Positions 9,364-18,830 of a stretch of DNA of 64,000 nt are shown here, one piece after another. A model generated the notes under the pieces. The model made no database searches and had not been told where the DNA came from. It saw only the letters and a list, made by a program, of their open reading frames with translations. The first letter of the stretch is position 1. Every line of letters starts with the position of its first letter. This DNA is from Bacteroidota bacterium. GTDB lineage: Bacteria > Bacteroidota > Bacteroidia > UKL13-3. The position numbers were made by a program, and so were the translations under genes. The stretch is from the NCBI GenBank assembly GCA_027484685.1, contig JAIXSO010000047.1, forward strand, positions 1 through 64,000, read 5' to 3'.

Positions 9364-9371
9364 TACATTCG
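9364..9371 (+). promoter_or_regulatory. Possible -7 promoter element for ruvB
   Basis: 'tacattcg' matches the Bacteroidota -7 consensus TAnnTTTG at all but one base. It ends 5 bases before the ruvB GTG, so a transcript from it would be leaderless or nearly so. No clear -33 box is seen, so this is tentative. Confidence 0.35.
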
Positions 9372-9376
9372 CGCTT

Positions 9377-10399
9377 GTGCGAAATCCAAATTTAGACCCT
9401 GAAGATAGCCATTTAACCAACGCTGAAAAAGAGCTTGAACGAGTGTTGCGTCCGCGATTATTTGATGATTTTACTGGACAAGAAAAAACCATTGAAAACC
9501 TAAAAATATTTGTACAAGCTGCCAAACAACGTGGCGAGGCTTTAGACCATGTGCTTTTACATGGCCCTCCAGGTTTAGGTAAAACTACTTTAAGCATTAT
9601 TATAGCCAACGAATTAGGTGCTAATATAAAAACTACCAGCGGCCCTGTGTTAGAAAAAGCAGGCGATTTAGCAGGATTATTGACCAATTTAGAAAAAGGT
9701 GATGTACTTTTTATTGATGAAATACATCGTTTAAGTCCGGTAGTAGAAGAGTTTTTATACTCGGCTATGGAAGACTATAAAATTGATATTATGATTGATA
9801 GCGGCCCCAATGCGCGCAGCATACAGTTAGAAATTGAACCGTTTACTTTAATTGGTGCCACTACCCGATCAGGTTTGTTAACATCGCCATTACGAGCACG
9901 TTTTGGAATAAACTCGCGTTTGGAGTATTACGATAAAAAGTTAATGAAAACTATTATTGAACGTAGTTCAACCATTATGAACTCAATAATAGATGAAGAA
10001 GCCGCTTGGGAAATAGCTCGCAGAAGCAGAGGAACCCCGCGTATAGGCAATGCCCTTTTGCGCAGAACACGCGATTTTGCGCAAGTTAAAAGCAATGGGG
10101 TAATTACATTAGATATTGCCCAATTTGCCTTAAATGCCTTAAATGTAGATAGCGAAGGTTTAGACGAAATGGATAGCCGAATTTTAAAAACCTTGATTGA
10201 AAAGTTTAAAGGTGGCCCTGTGGGCTTAAACACTTTAGCCACTGCCATTGGCGAAGATGGCGGAACCATTGAAGAAGTGTATGAACCTTATTTAATTCAA
10301 GAAGGATTTTTAATGCGCACCCCTCGCGGTAGAGAAGCCACCGAAAAAGCTTACGCACACATGGGTTTTACACCTACGTATAAGAATAAGTTGTTTTAA
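9377..10399 (+). CDS. ruvB: Holliday junction branch migration helicase RuvB
   Basis: A 340-aa AAA+ motor that forms a hexamer with RuvA on Holliday junctions and drives branch migration. Visible are '[13 protein letters not shown]' (box II region), Walker A 'GPPGLGKTT' at 63-71, Walker B '[10 protein letters not shown]' near 115, sensor 1 'IGATTRSG', the arginine-finger region 'PLRARFG', and the C-terminal winged helix ending '[17 protein letters not shown]'. The start is GTG at 9377; the N-terminal 'NPNLDP' aligns with RuvB starts in the phylum. Neither ruvA nor ruvC is adjacent. Confidence 0.96.
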   Translation: MRNPNLDPEDSHLTNAEKELERVLRPRLFDDFTGQEKTIENLKIFVQAAKQRGEALDHVLLHGPPGLGKTTLSIIIANELGANIKTTSGPVLEKAGDLAGLLTNLEKGDVLFIDEIHRLSPVVEEFLYSAMEDYKIDIMIDSGPNARSIQLEIEPFTLIGATTRSGLLTSPLRARFGINSRLEYYDKKLMKTIIERSSTIMNSIIDEEAAWEIARRSRGTPRIGNALLRRTRDFAQVKSNGVITLDIAQFALNALNVDSEGLDEMDSRILKTLIEKFKGGPVGLNTLATAIGEDGGTIEEVYEPYLIQEGFLMRTPRGREATEKAYAHMGFTPTYKNKLF

Positions 10400-10640
10400 C
10401 GGAGTTCGAAGTGCGAAGTTTCAAGTTCGAAGTTTTTAAACAAATGCGGAATGCGAAGTTTCGAGTGCGAAGTAAAATGCAAATGATTTAGTAAATAATT
10501 AATAACATTGCTTATTGCCCATTGCTTATTGTCTATTGCCTATTCCTGCATTTCATTCACTTCGCACTTTTGGCATTCAGCATTCCGAACTTTGCATTTC
10601 ATTTACTTCGAACTTTTGGCACTTCGAACTTCGCACTTTA
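10400..10640. repeat. Long inverted intergenic repeat of 'ttcgaagtgcgaag' words
   Basis: The left half carries copies of 'gttcgaagtgcgaagtttc' and 'gaatgcgaag'. The right half carries their complements ('cacttcgaacttcgcacttt', 'attcagcattccgaac'). The two halves could fold on each other across about 230 bp. A block of 'cattgcttattgcc' direct repeats lies in the middle. No coding frame is present. Confidence 0.75.
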
Positions 10641-10656
10641 AACGTGCAAATCACGT

Positions 10657-11712
10657 TTATTCCTCTTCTTTAAAGTACAATTTATAAAACTTTCTTCCGT
10701 CAGGGTCTACGCCTTGTTCTATTAAGTTTCTATCGCCATGAATGTATACATGGAAGTTTTTATCGAGCTTAAGCACGCTTTTAAATACCTTGGCTTGTTT
10801 TTTTACAGCTTGGGTAGATATATCAAAACTATCCATCATGTCTAACTCATTGCTTTTGCGGTAAGCTTCATCAAAGGTGCGGAACGATTCAATTACATTT
10901 TCATCGGCAAAAACTTGTTTTTCAAATTCTTGTTTATCAAAGGTATCATTGGTTTTAAAATAATCAACCGAGCGGTTTAGGTAATCAATTTGATCGGCTT
11001 TACTTACCTCAAACTCTTCGTTTAGCTGTTTGGTAACAAAGTTTTTGGCAATATTCATAAACTCCTTGGTGTGGTTATAATTATTGCTACAAGGTTTTAG
11101 CTGCAAAAAACTATCTTTCCAATACTGAGCCTCACTGCCTTTATTACCTTTATCTACTATACATACTTTATAACCTTGGTCGGCTTGGGTATTAAATATA
11201 AGGCAACCTTTGTCTAGTTTATCTATATTTATACCATCGTTATAAGTAACATCAAATTGATCGTTTGCGGCATTAATATTTAAAAAATCGTATTTATTTT
11301 CCGATTTAAAAATACCAATGGCTTCCACATCTTCATCTTCTACCTGAATATTGGCAAAATAGGCCACAAACAAATCGCCACTTTTTATTTGCGGATGAGT
11401 AGCCAAATTATACAAATGTTTGGCCACGTTTACACTATTTATATGAAAAGAGCTGCCATGCTCAAAGGCTTGAAAAGCGTAATTATAAATGGGGTTAAGT
11501 TTAAAATCGTTATTGCTAAAACTAAAGTTATAAAACTCAGGACTGTTAAACGATGAAACAAAAAAACGCACCAATAATTCCTTTAATTTATCATCGGTTA
11601 TGTCTAATAAATCTTTCGAAACCACTAAATCCTCGTTATTGGTTTGGTTACCTACTTGGTGCACCGATACTTTTTCTAACCTAATGGTTTCTATTTCAAA
11701 TTTTTCTGCCAT
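10657..11712 (-). CDS. NdpA/YejK-like nucleoid-associated protein
   Basis: A 351-aa cytoplasmic protein matching the 37-kDa nucleoid-associated family (E. coli YejK). Supporting parts are the N-terminal 'IETIRLEKVSVHQVGNQ', 'LLVRFFVSSFNSPEFYNF', the acidic central region 'LFVAYFANIQVEDEDVEAIG', 'KGCLIFNTQ' and the C-terminal 'KSVLKLDKNFHVYIHGDR' followed by 'IEQGVDPDGRKFYKLYF'. Family members associate with the nucleoid; their biochemical role is poorly defined. The gene stands alone, with repeat-rich gaps on both sides. Confidence 0.85.
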   Translation of the reverse strand: MAEKFEIETIRLEKVSVHQVGNQTNNEDLVVSKDLLDITDDKLKELLVRFFVSSFNSPEFYNFSFSNNDFKLNPIYNYAFQAFEHGSSFHINSVNVAKHLYNLATHPQIKSGDLFVAYFANIQVEDEDVEAIGIFKSENKYDFLNINAANDQFDVTYNDGINIDKLDKGCLIFNTQADQGYKVCIVDKGNKGSEAQYWKDSFLQLKPCSNNYNHTKEFMNIAKNFVTKQLNEEFEVSKADQIDYLNRSVDYFKTNDTFDKQEFEKQVFADENVIESFRTFDEAYRKSNELDMMDSFDISTQAVKKQAKVFKSVLKLDKNFHVYIHGDRNLIEQGVDPDGRKFYKLYFKEEE

Positions 11713-11859
11713 ATTTTAACTAAAATAATGGTTGTAAATATAGGTTGATTTTTGAATGTATATTACTCAAGGCGTGAATGAATTGTTGATTTATGGATGA
11801 TGTATGAAATTAGAAAGATAATAATGATGTTAACGGGAAGGCCAACATCGGCTAAAAAA

Positions 11860-12965
11860 CACTTTTTTGTTGCAGTCTAAGAATGCCTTCAAAGGCTCGA
11901 ATGGTTTTTCCTATTTAAACAAAAATTTTGGCTAAAGCCAATTTCTGTTTCTATTATTCCGTGCCCTAAAGGGCACGGCAATGGATACTTTCTAACAATC
12001 CTTCTCAAAACTGATTGGCCTTGAATTTCTATTTTTGGCAATGTCTAAACAAATTATTCATTCCAATTGACTTGGCTGTATTGCCACGCCCTTCAGGGCG
12101 TGGAGAAGATGAGCAGAAAAAATGGCTTTAGCCAAATTCTTCTTTATTTAAACATCAATTTTGGCTAAAACTAATTTGGATGTCTTTTTATTGCCGCGCC
12201 CTAAAGGGCACGGCAATGGATTCTTCAATTAATCCTTTTCAAAACTAGTTGTCTTTTAAACTGATGCCTTCGCTTTCAGCGAAGGCATCAGTTATTACGA
12301 ATGCTATGCAGCGCTTCTCCTTAATTTGGCAACGAGTTAGCTAATGGATAGTAATCATTTATAGCCAAGAAGATGCTTTCAGCATGACCCCGATGTTGCA
12401 GGATTTTAGTTTTGGCTTAAGCCAACTTGCATATTTTTTTATTCCGTGCCCTAAAGGGCACGGCAATGGATACTTTCTAAAGTCCATTTCAAAACTGATT
12501 GGCTTTGATTGTTGTTTTTGGCAATGTCTAAACAAATTATTCATTCCAATTGACTTGGCTGTATAGAAGGATTAATTGCCACGCCCTTCAGGGCGTGGAG
12601 AAGATGAGCAGAAAAAAATGGCTTTAGCCAAATTCTTCTTTATTTAAACATCAATTTTGGCTAAAGCTAATTTAGATGTCTTTTTATTCCATGCCCTAAA
12701 GGGCACGGCAATGGATTCTATTAATTAATCATTTTCAAAACTAGTTGGCTTTGATTTTTATTTTTTGGCAATGGCCTTGATTAATTGCCACGCCCTTCAG
12801 GGCGTGGAGAAGATGATTAGAAATAAATGGCTTAAGCCAAATTAAAACTAATGGCACTATAAGTTTTGAAAAATGCCGGTATGAATTTCCACGCCCTTTA
12901 GGGCGTGGAAAACATGATTACAAACAAATGGCTTTAGCCAAATGCTGTTTTAACATAAAATAGAG
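11860..12965. repeat. Array of alternating REP/BIME-like hairpin elements
   Basis: A gene-free 1.1 kb block. Plus-oriented elements consist of 'ttttggctaaagcca', about 20 bp, then a hairpin with arms ccgtgccc/gggcacgg and loop TAAA (11959-11978, 12194-12213, 12444-12463, 12689-12708; some arms carry one mismatch). Inverted elements have hairpin ccacgccc/gggcgtgg with loop TTCA or TTTA (12084-12103, 12579-12598, 12788-12807, 12889-12908), then 'tggctttagcca'. A compound unit of about 490 bp is present twice (about 11920-12250 and 12400-12760). The layout resembles bacterial interspersed mosaic elements. No RAYT-type transposase gene is in the window. Confidence 0.9.
12261..12291. repeat. Perfect 14-bp hairpin within the repeat array
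   Basis: Arms 'ctgatgccttcgct' and 'agcgaaggcatcag' surround a 3-base loop. It belongs to a different sequence family from the hairpins around it and lies between the two compound units. Confidence 0.85.
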
Positions 12966-12972
12966 TGTACTT

Positions 12973-15405
12973 TTATTTTATACCTGTTATGGTTTTAAAC
13001 TGTAAGTTATCTTGCTTTAACAAATCTTTATTTAACTGCGAAATAAGTATTTGGCAAATATCTTTTACCAAAACATAATTATTAGCCATTAAAGCTTTTT
13101 CACCATCGCTCATTATTGAGGCCAAATTATCGGTTTTAGCATAATTGGTTATGGGCATTGATTTTAAGTTCAAAAATATTTTACCATAATTTTGGGCATT
13201 GCTATAAAAATTGGTTGATTCTATGTCACTCAATATTTTTGTTTTACCATCTATCCAATGCCTGTCGCCTGAGTTTAGCATATCATTTTCACTTTGAATA
13301 ATAGCTTCTACTTCAGCTTTTTGATTACCATTCAACTCATTTATTATAAGCAAAACACCTTGTTTGGCTAAATGCCATTCCTCTATTATAGCTTGTAGTT
13401 TTACAGCCCTATCCAAACTATCTAATGCTTTAAGTAATGTACGTTTTTGTTCGTCTAATTTATATAAATTATCGTCATTTACTTGGTTTAACAGCGCATG
13501 TAATTCAGTTAATCCGTCAGAACAATTTTGATATTTTTGCACTAATTCAAAGTTTTGATCTTGTATAGCCGAGGTAATTTTAGGTGTAATTTGTTCAATG
13601 GCCAATTGAATTTCTATTTGAACTTTATGCTTATTAACCAGTTTGGTATTTGGGTTAAAAACACTTTTTAACTTTAAATCAGCCGATGGAATATTTACTC
13701 CTACTTCCAAATCTCTCGATTCTGAAATACTGATATTAAGTTCAATGGGAGTGCCTTTTACTAAATCGTGTTTAAGGGCGCTGCCTTCAATATTTATCAT
13801 ACCAATACTTAAATTAGAGGCAGGCAGGGTACCACGTTTTCCTTCTAACACGTTAATAAACACATGGTCGTTGGAACCAGCCAATACTGTTTTTGAAAGT
13901 GTTTTATAAACTGTTTTCTTAAGTGGTAATAAAGTATTTTTCAAAAAAATAGGCTCTAGCAAAGTTTCCCCACCTTCATTATCTAACTCTAAACAGATAT
14001 CAGCCGGCAGTGGTTGACCATTTATACTAAAGTTTCCTTGATTAATAGCTACCTCAAAACTACCTGCTATTTTTTTTGAACTGTTAAGTAATGAAATATG
14101 AAACGTATTGAGTGTGTTTGGTAATAAAGGTACAAATACTTGTATATGATTGTTAAACGCCTCTAAAGGCTGTAATAAATGGTCGTTTAACCTTTCTATT
14201 TGAATAAAACCATTAAAGTTGGTCTTCGTTTTTATGTCAATTAATTCTTCATCATCTCTCGAGTTATTTTCATAAAGCAAATTTACATTTACTTTATTTT
14301 CCAATTTATCATTGTTTGTAGCTATTTGAGCTAATTTAGAACCTGCATAATAAGCAGCACCTTTAACCACAGCCGTAGTTGGGTCTATGCTACTATCAAT
14401 TGTTAATCCAGTTTGAAGTTTTAAATTTTCTCTAATAAATGGAATATAAGTAGTACCTCCTACCAATATGATGCGGTTTAAATTATGATATTGTAAACCA
14501 CATTGTTCTAGCATTTCGGCTAATAACAACATTGATTCATTAAAAAAAGGTATTACCAAATCGTTGAATTCATTTATGGAAATTGGAATTTCTTTAAATA
14601 AATCTAACTCATCGTACTCTATTTCAATCAGTGCATGATTGGCTACTGAAAGCTCTTTTTTAGCATCTTCTATCTTAGCAATTAAATAAGAGTGCAAAGT
14701 GCTTAACTCCTCTTGATTTAATTTTTCAAGTAATTGTTTGTCAATTTGAGGCAACACCACTTTATTCAAAACAGCTTGATCTATATCAAAACCTCCTAAA
14801 AAATTATTGCCTAAATGGTTAATTGTTTTTAACTCACGGTTGTTTATTGCTATCAATGCGCAATCAAAAGTACCACCTCCAAAATCGTAAACCACCCAAT
14901 ACTGCTTTTCGGTTAAATCAATATTATTTTCGTTAGCATAAGCTAAGCAAGCAGCTATAGGTTCTTGTAACAATAACACTTCTTTTAACCCAGCCATTTC
15001 GCCAGCTTTTTTAGTAGCGTTCGACTGAACAGTATCAAACGAAGCAGGAATAGTTATTACGCATGATTGTATGGTTTTATCACGCTCAAATGCCAATAAA
15101 GTTGAAAGTATTTGGGCTGATAATGCAATAGGATTTACCTCGATATTTTCAGCTTCAATCTTATATATTTTATCAGTACCCATATTACGTTTAAAACTAC
15201 TAATAACCAACTGAGGATTAGTTTTTAGTAATTCCAACGCTTTTTCACCAATAAAAATTCTTCCATTTTTAAAACCAACAGCCGAAGGCAATAGCTCTCT
15301 AAAACCTTTTGGATTTTTTAACAACACAACCTTACCTTCCATATACACCCCTATTGCCGAGTTTGTTGTACCTAAATCTATTCCAAAATTTATATTATAT
15401 TGCAT
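12973..15405 (-). CDS. Hsp70-family protein with an extended C-terminus
   Basis: An 810-aa Hsp70 relative; DnaK is about 640 aa. The actin-like ATPase half is complete: 'GIDLGTTNSAIGV' (phosphate 1, residues 8-20), 'VITIPASFDTVQSNATKKAG', 'LLQEPIAACLAYA', 'VYDFGGGTFDCALI' (phosphate 2) and 'ILVGGTTYIPFIRENL' (adenosine site). The region after about 380 is beta-rich but poorly matches the DnaK substrate domain. Residues 580-810 are helical and do not end in a DnaK-type tail. It is therefore a specialised Hsp70, not the housekeeping DnaK; no J-protein or GrpE gene is nearby. It diverges from the membrane protein at 15465. Confidence 0.85.
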   Translation of the reverse strand: MQYNINFGIDLGTTNSAIGVYMEGKVVLLKNPKGFRELLPSAVGFKNGRIFIGEKALELLKTNPQLVISSFKRNMGTDKIYKIEAENIEVNPIALSAQILSTLLAFERDKTIQSCVITIPASFDTVQSNATKKAGEMAGLKEVLLLQEPIAACLAYANENNIDLTEKQYWVVYDFGGGTFDCALIAINNRELKTINHLGNNFLGGFDIDQAVLNKVVLPQIDKQLLEKLNQEELSTLHSYLIAKIEDAKKELSVANHALIEIEYDELDLFKEIPISINEFNDLVIPFFNESMLLLAEMLEQCGLQYHNLNRIILVGGTTYIPFIRENLKLQTGLTIDSSIDPTTAVVKGAAYYAGSKLAQIATNNDKLENKVNVNLLYENNSRDDEELIDIKTKTNFNGFIQIERLNDHLLQPLEAFNNHIQVFVPLLPNTLNTFHISLLNSSKKIAGSFEVAINQGNFSINGQPLPADICLELDNEGGETLLEPIFLKNTLLPLKKTVYKTLSKTVLAGSNDHVFINVLEGKRGTLPASNLSIGMINIEGSALKHDLVKGTPIELNISISESRDLEVGVNIPSADLKLKSVFNPNTKLVNKHKVQIEIQLAIEQITPKITSAIQDQNFELVQKYQNCSDGLTELHALLNQVNDDNLYKLDEQKRTLLKALDSLDRAVKLQAIIEEWHLAKQGVLLIINELNGNQKAEVEAIIQSENDMLNSGDRHWIDGKTKILSDIESTNFYSNAQNYGKIFLNLKSMPITNYAKTDNLASIMSDGEKALMANNYVLVKDICQILISQLNKDLLKQDNLQFKTITGIK

Positions 15406-15441
15406 TTAATTCTTCAAAATATATTTAATTCAATAATAACT

Positions 15442-15449
15442 TAATTTTG
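15442..15449 (+). promoter_or_regulatory. -7 promoter element for the 15465 gene
   Basis: 'taattttg' matches TAnnTTTG exactly. It ends 15 bases before ATG 15465, giving a leader of roughly 10-12 bases. The alternative TTG start at 15447 lies inside this element, which favours the ATG as the true start. Confidence 0.5.
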
Positions 15450-15464
15450 CCAGTAAAACCAATT

Positions 15465-17123
15465 ATGAATTTGATAAATAAATTGTTTAGTTTTAATAAA
15501 AAAGACAAACAATTACGACCTCAATTTTTTATTCAACTTGAAAAATTGGGCATTAATAAAACAAATATTGCTACACTTGATGAAAAAGAAATTATTAGAA
15601 TTGAGAAGATTTTAAAAATTCAATCAAAAACAGAAGCAGGATTTAATCAAGCATACAATGATAAAATAGTGGCAGCCCTCCGCCATCATAAAAGGGCCAT
15701 TGCTTGTTTTTTTGAAGATGAAATGTTGTTTCACTTAATACAAGCATTGCCACTTAAAGAAAATCAATTCATACCTTTTTTACCAAATGATAAAACAGAT
15801 TTGGAAAAAGTAAAAGTGTTTTTTAGTGAATTTATTGAACCCGATTTAATTGAACAGTTTAAAGATGCATTTAACAAAAACCGATTAAAGCAAGTGGAAA
15901 GATGGCATTATTCCGATAACATTTTCTCTGCAAATTTTAAACAACAAATTGCGCAAATTATTAAGCTAAAACTAGAGCAAATTTCGGAAAATATAATTTT
16001 GTACACCAAAGGTAACAGCACGTTTGATAAAATTCCTTTTGCCACCAATAAACTGTTTCATAATCTTTTACATCAATATGCAAATAATGAAACCGATGAA
16101 TGGGTAAACAAGTTTTTATTATATTGTTTAGAAAATAGTGGCTGTTTTAGTGGGGTTGATTTTACTGATTCCATATTTTTTAGATTATCTGATTATCCAT
16201 CAAAACACCAAAACTTTGGTTATTTACATTATTTAACTGTAACCAAAGCAGGAGGCAGTAATAAAGTGGCAGCAATAGCCATTGTTGTAATTTTAGCAGT
16301 TATTTTTATTCCTATTGTAATTTTATCTATTCAAGCAAGTTATACGCCACCAAAAGGGTTTACTATGCCTACTGACCCCTACTCACAAAATGAAATAATT
16401 AGAGAGTTTTATAACCAAAGAAGTAAAAAAGAAAAGTATGTAGAAAATTATAAATATCTAGACTGTGATTCCGTTAATCTAAACTCTAACTACCTAGCTT
16501 TCTTTGCGGCAACTGGTGCAAAATTTAAAATAGAACCTACTATCAATAAATTTAAAACTGGAGATTTTATTAATGAGGCTAATGGCTTTAACCAAATATT
16601 ACCTACAACACCCGATCAATTTTATTTTGTAAACCACCACAAAAAACCAGTAATTTTATTGGTGTATTTTAGTGTTTGTAAATATCTAAGATTTGATGAG
16701 CTATACCCATGCAAATATCCATTTGCGTGGAACGAAATATATGTTTCACCAAATGATTCTATCAAACTTTCAGCTAGCGCCTTAGATTATTTTTCAGTAA
16801 AAACTGGTGGAGAATTCAATAAAGTAAATGTAATATTTGGATACGATTCAACCATAAAAAAACATGATTATCAATGGTGCAATGAAACAATAAACGATAT
16901 AGTATTATACAAACACACCTTTGTGCTCAGCAACAAAAATTTAATGAATGGTGGCAAATTGATTTTAAATACATCAAAAAACGGGTTTCAGTTAAACTGG
17001 CTCGGAAATTCCAATGCCCTTTATATTAATGAACAAAAGCGCTACTTTGATAAAAACGAAACACTAACCATAACTAAAAACTTAAAATTATATAAAAATC
17101 CTATGTTCCAAAAACCTTATTAA
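15465..17123 (+). CDS. Single-pass membrane protein of unknown function, divergent to Hsp70-like gene
   Basis: A 552-aa protein not recognised as a known family. Residues about 1-260 are soluble, charged and helical ('ALRHHKRAIACFFEDEMLFH', 'ERWHYSDNIF'). One strong membrane helix (AAIAIVVILAVIFIPIVILS) lies at about 267-289. The remaining 260 residues look beta-rich and carry several cysteines ('SVCKYLRFDELYPCKYPF'). The topology suggests a cytoplasmic helical domain linked to an outer domain. It is transcribed divergently from the Hsp70-like gene, with 59 bp between starts, so the two may share regulation. Confidence 0.6.
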   Translation: MNLINKLFSFNKKDKQLRPQFFIQLEKLGINKTNIATLDEKEIIRIEKILKIQSKTEAGFNQAYNDKIVAALRHHKRAIACFFEDEMLFHLIQALPLKENQFIPFLPNDKTDLEKVKVFFSEFIEPDLIEQFKDAFNKNRLKQVERWHYSDNIFSANFKQQIAQIIKLKLEQISENIILYTKGNSTFDKIPFATNKLFHNLLHQYANNETDEWVNKFLLYCLENSGCFSGVDFTDSIFFRLSDYPSKHQNFGYLHYLTVTKAGGSNKVAAIAIVVILAVIFIPIVILSIQASYTPPKGFTMPTDPYSQNEIIREFYNQRSKKEKYVENYKYLDCDSVNLNSNYLAFFAATGAKFKIEPTINKFKTGDFINEANGFNQILPTTPDQFYFVNHHKKPVILLVYFSVCKYLRFDELYPCKYPFAWNEIYVSPNDSIKLSASALDYFSVKTGGEFNKVNVIFGYDSTIKKHDYQWCNETINDIVLYKHTFVLSNKNLMNGGKLILNTSKNGFQLNWLGNSNALYINEQKRYFDKNETLTITKNLKLYKNPMFQKPY

Positions 17124-17327
17124 ACCATTTAAATAAGGCGTAAACAAGTAAACTAAAAAATGGAACAATAAAGTGATAATTAATGCAACTGTTTCAGGTG
17201 GATAAATAATAGTATGCCAACCAGGAGTAACGCAAAACATGGTATCAATTATAAAAAACCTTACCAAAACGTATATTAATAAACTAGTACTAATAATAAT
17301 TATAAAGTAGGTATATATTTTTTTCAT
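17088..17327 (-). CDS. Small two-helix membrane protein, hypothetical
   Basis: A 79-aa frame with ATG at 17327. Two hydrophobic segments (YTYFIIIISTSLLIYVLVRF and a second starting 'TVALIITLLFHFLVYLF') flank a short loop 'CVTPGWHTIIYPPE'. The Lys-rich start and charged C-terminus look like a real membrane protein, but no family was recognised. Its 3' end overlaps the convergent 15465 gene by 36 bp, which lowers confidence. Confidence 0.5.
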   Translation of the reverse strand: MKKIYTYFIIIISTSLLIYVLVRFFIIDTMFCVTPGWHTIIYPPETVALIITLLFHFLVYLFTPYLNGLIRFLEHRIFI

Positions 17328-17351
17328 TTATACTTAATTAACGATATTAAT

Positions 17352-17390
17352 AAAAAAGCCAAACGTTTTCACATTTGGCTTTTAATATTT
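17352..17390. terminator. Intrinsic terminator downstream of nuoN
   Basis: 'aaaaagccaaa' pairs with 'tttggctttt' around a 10-base loop. The A-run on one side and T-run on the other allow use from both directions. It lies just beyond the minus-strand nuo genes. Confidence 0.75.
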
Positions 17391-17419
17391 TTCTATTTGC
17401 CAGAGGCCAGAAGCTAGTC

Positions 17420-18802
17420 TTATAATAACTTAGTAAATACGCCTGGATATAAACCTAGAACAATGCTTATAATTAAACATACGGCTATAACCATTTGGTA
17501 TGCAAAAGTAGGTTTAATTTCAAATTCATTAGCTGGTTTACTATACATAGCCACAATTACTTTCATGTAATAAAACACACCAATAATTGAACTGATAATG
17601 GCTACAAATACCATATTTTGCCATCCATTTCTAAATGCTTCGCTAAATATAAAGTATTTACCAAAAAAGCCTGCAAACGGAGGAATACCAGCTAAACTTA
17701 ACATAGCCATGGTTAAACTAGCCGCCAATAAAGGATTCTTTTTAGCTAATCCATTAAAACCACTTATACTTTCAGTTCCAGTTGCTTTAAAAACGGTGAT
17801 AGCAATTGCAAAAGCAGCTAAACTAGCTACTGCATAACCTACCGAGTATAAAAATAATGCACTATCAGTTCTACCCTGTAAACTAATAATTGCTAAAAGC
17901 ATATAACCAGCATGGCTAATACCTGAATAAGCCAAAAGGCGTTTAAAGTTATCTTGAACCAACGCTACCAAGTTTCCTACCAATAATGTAGCAGCACAAG
18001 ATACGGTTAAAACAATTTCGGCTTTGCCTAAAGCAAATACAAAACATGTTGATAACAAACGGTAAAAGGCAGCAAAAGCAGCTATTTTAACCAATGTACT
18101 CATTAATGCTGTAATTAAGCTTGGCGCACCTTCATATACATCTGGAGCCCAAAAGTGAAAAGGGGCAGCAGAAACTTTAAACAACATTGCGAATATCATT
18201 AGCAACATACCTACAATAAATAAAGGATCTAATTTATCAGCATGCATGCGCATGTAATTACCAATTCCGTCAATGCTAAAAGTACCAGTTACACCAAATA
18301 CCAAAGCTATTCCAAACAATAAAAATGCACTGGCAAATGAACCCATTAAAAAGTATTTGAAACCTGCTTCGTTTGATTTTACTTCAAACCTGCGACTTCC
18401 GGCCATTACATATAATGAAATAGATAAAGTTTCAATTCCTAAAAACAACATGGCCATGTTTGAAAAACTAAACATCATTAATGCGCCACAAAGCGTAAAC
18501 ATTAATATGGCCATATAATCACTGATGTGTTTTTCATCATCGGTGCTGGTATAAAAATCGCCAGAAAGAATTAAAATTATAAGCATGATAAACAATGCCA
18601 AACCGCTAAAAGCAGTTGAAAAATTGCTATCGCTCAACATGCCGTTAAAATGCGTTTGCGGATTGTTCCAAGTTTGTAAGTTTAAGCTAAAAATAACAGC
18701 TAAACCCAATACTAAAATTGGAATTAAATATTTACGTAAATTAAATATTTCGGCTAGTAAGCCAAATAATCCTAAACAAGCTGTATATATTAAAGTATTC
18801 AT
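17420..18802 (-). CDS. nuoN: NADH-quinone oxidoreductase subunit N
   Basis: A 460-aa polytopic membrane protein, one of the three antiporter-like proton-pumping subunits of complex I. Typical segments are 'LFLGIETLSISLYVMAGSRR', with its conserved membrane Glu, 'AGFKYFLMGSFASAFLLFGI', 'FKVSAAPFHFWAPDVYEGAP', 'LLAYSGISHAGYMLLA' and 'AMLSLAGIPPFAGFFGKYFI'. It is the last gene of the nuoJKLMN run, 28 bp after nuoM, and is followed by a terminator. Confidence 0.95.
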   Translation of the reverse strand: MNTLIYTACLGLFGLLAEIFNLRKYLIPILVLGLAVIFSLNLQTWNNPQTHFNGMLSDSNFSTAFSGLALFIMLIILILSGDFYTSTDDEKHISDYMAILMFTLCGALMMFSFSNMAMLFLGIETLSISLYVMAGSRRFEVKSNEAGFKYFLMGSFASAFLLFGIALVFGVTGTFSIDGIGNYMRMHADKLDPLFIVGMLLMIFAMLFKVSAAPFHFWAPDVYEGAPSLITALMSTLVKIAAFAAFYRLLSTCFVFALGKAEIVLTVSCAATLLVGNLVALVQDNFKRLLAYSGISHAGYMLLAIISLQGRTDSALFLYSVGYAVASLAAFAIAITVFKATGTESISGFNGLAKKNPLLAASLTMAMLSLAGIPPFAGFFGKYFIFSEAFRNGWQNMVFVAIISSIIGVFYYMKVIVAMYSKPANEFEIKPTFAYQMVIAVCLIISIVLGLYPGVFTKLL

Positions 18803-18830
18803 TAATGAATGGTATATTTAAAATGTAAAA

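Noticed and set aside
12359-12566. Two 60-residue open frames on opposite strands in the repeat array
   Set aside because: They read through hairpin repeats, are complementary to each other and resemble no protein.
11860-12965. CRISPR array
   Set aside because: The repeats are palindromic, vary in orientation and are separated by repeated rather than unique sequence. No cas gene is present.
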